From CAZQYC01 sp043746555 (GTDB lineage Bacteria; Pseudomonadota; Gammaproteobacteria; Steroidobacterales; Steroidobacteraceae), in the NCBI GenBank assembly GCA_043746555.1, contig JAYTQU010000248.1, forward strand, positions 1 to 6,902: a stretch of DNA of 6,902 nt, given 5' to 3'. The notes beneath the pieces are model-generated. The model worked only from the letters and a program-made list of their open reading frames with translations, was not told where the DNA came from and ran no database searches. Shown in pieces: positions 6,416 to 6,902 of this stretch (positions within the stretch are counted from its first letter, which is position 1; each line of letters begins with the position of its first letter). The translations under genes were made by a program, and so were the position numbers.

Positions 6416-6558
6416 ATTTCAGATTCGGCCATACTCCACCGGTGAGTGGCGGCCTTAAACCGGCAACGGGGCCCGCAATGACGCCGGCAATTGTGGGGGC
6501 GATCTGGAGGGCTTTGCGTCACGCCTTAGTGTGGAGAGATCTGCGAGGAGCGATATTC
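6416..6558. other. Spacer between the two outward-facing promoters
   Basis: These 143 bases lie between the two -35 elements. I see a short CACCGGTG palindrome (6437-6444) and some GC-rich stretches. A plus-strand frame from an ATG at 6478 to a stop at 6633 has no recognisable content and is not called. An activator or repressor site could lie here, but none is identifiable. Confidence 0.3.
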
Positions 6559-6588
6559 GCAACCTTATACGCAATTCGAGCGTATCAA
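6559..6588 (+). promoter_or_regulatory. Candidate ECF-type promoter of the small membrane protein gene
   Basis: The plus strand reads GCAACC (6559-6564) as -35 and CGTATC (6581-6586) as -10, with a 16-base spacer. The flanking bases extend the match to the sigma promoter into two 9-mers (GCAACCTTA, GCGTATCAA) with identical spacing. Transcription would begin near 6592, about 37 bases before the ATG at 6630. The elements are embedded in an inverted repeat, so a second regulator may act here. Confidence 0.65.
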
Positions 6589-6591
6589 GGT
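6562..6591. repeat. Interrupted inverted repeat over the plus-strand promoter
   Basis: ACCTTATACGC (6562-6572) is followed after seven bases by GCGTATCAAGGT (6580-6591), its reverse complement apart from one extra C (6586). A third, direct copy ACCTTACACGC (6598-6608, one mismatch) lies 36 bases after the first. The arrangement covers the -35, the -10 and the presumed transcription start, so it could be an operator, or partly a by-product of the promoter elements. Confidence 0.55.
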
Positions 6592-6629
6592 ACAGTGACC
6601 TTACACGCCGTTTGGCGGCCGGGTGCGAT

Positions 6630-6902
6630 ATGAACGATTTCGGAGATATTTTAGGTCCCATCATTGGGCTGGTGTCGGCAATCCTAGTGTTGTCGATTCC
6701 CATCATCTATGTCGTTGCGCGTTCGCGGCGTCTACAGCGCGCGATGGAGTTGTTGCATACCGAGCGGATGGCCGCGATCGAGCGCGGTATGGAACTCCCG
6801 GCTGCCTCATTGGAAGTTGTTAGCGACCAAATTGCTCGGACTCGCGTTCCGCGCACCGCGTTATTGCCGGGCCTAGTTTGGCTGTTTGTAGGGTTGGCCA
6901 TC
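6630..6902 (+). CDS. Small membrane protein resembling DUF6249 (3' end outside window)
   Basis: An ATG at 6630 opens a frame that stays open to the window end (91 codons, beginning MNDFGDILGPIIG). One membrane segment lies at about 8-27 (LGPIIGLVSAILVLSIPIIY). A basic juxtamembrane stretch follows (RSRRLQR, 30-36). A helical MELLHTERMAAIERGMELP segment comes next (38-56), and a second hydrophobic stretch starts near 81 (LPGLVWLFVGLAI). The membrane anchor plus an ERMAAIERG-type helix and further C-terminal membrane segments resemble DUF6249 proteins, which have no defined function. This is recognition from memory, not a search. No clear Shine-Dalgarno precedes the ATG. It is divergent from the sigma operon and has the matching promoter, so it is probably a target of that sigma factor. 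Confidence 0.7.
   Translation, partial: MNDFGDILGPIIGLVSAILVLSIPIIYVVARSRRLQRAMELLHTERMAAIERGMELPAASLEVVSDQIARTRVPRTALLPGLVWLFVGLAI

Noticed and set aside
6478..6633. A 51-codon plus-strand frame upstream of the DUF6249-like gene
   Set aside because: It overlaps both the promoter boxes and the next start codon, and its composition looks like read-through of non-coding DNA.
6136..6633. Long plus-strand open frame antisense to the sigma factor
   Set aside because: It is Arg/Pro/Ala-rich, as expected for a shadow of a GC-rich gene, and the sigma factor on the other strand is clearly real.

Overview
The window looks like ordinary chromosomal DNA from a gammaproteobacterium. The base composition is moderate (mid-50s percent GC by eye), and the proteins are typical of that class: an E. 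coli-type glucokinase, a DevB-type 6-phosphogluconolactonase, a long-form family I pyrophosphatase and a Kup potassium transporter. A Xanthomonadales/Nevskiales-like lineage is a guess from protein style only. I see no transposase, phage gene, CRISPR array, tRNA or rRNA.

Layout, left to right. (1) Positions 1-36 hold the first 12 codons of an unidentified minus-strand gene with a very strong ribosome binding site. (2) A divergent intergenic region follows. (3) A plus-strand operon holds a YciI-like protein (239-535), 6-phosphogluconolactonase pgl (548-1255) and glucokinase glk (1236-2225, overlapping pgl by 20 bases). The last two put glucose into the pentose-phosphate/Entner-Doudoroff route. 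(4) Inorganic pyrophosphatase ppa (2317-2955) has its own candidate promoter. (5) A 13-bp inverted repeat sits between the convergent ppa and kup genes. (6) A minus-strand gene string runs from an ECF sigma factor (6367-5747) through a zinc-finger membrane anti-sigma factor (5750-5142, GTGA overlap) to the potassium transporter kup (5080-3014). (7) A divergent intergenic region (6368-6629) precedes the start of a small membrane protein resembling DUF6249 (6630 to the window end).

The most informative signal is in the right-hand divergent region. The sequence upstream of the sigma factor (minus strand) and the sequence upstream of the small membrane protein (plus strand) share two identical 9-mers, GCAACCTTA and GCGTATCAA, separated by exactly 12 bases in both. 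This fits a pair of outward-facing promoters read by the encoded ECF sigma factor, one autoregulatory and one driving the membrane protein. The plus-strand copy is also embedded in an 11-bp inverted repeat. A perfect 15-bp hairpin lies inside the anti-sigma gene, covering codons 46-57 and ending on the first zinc-ligand cysteine. Together, the sigma factor, its membrane anti-sigma, the divergent membrane protein and possibly kup form a candidate envelope- or ion-stress regulon. The individual protein families are known. The regulatory arrangement is what deserves a second look.
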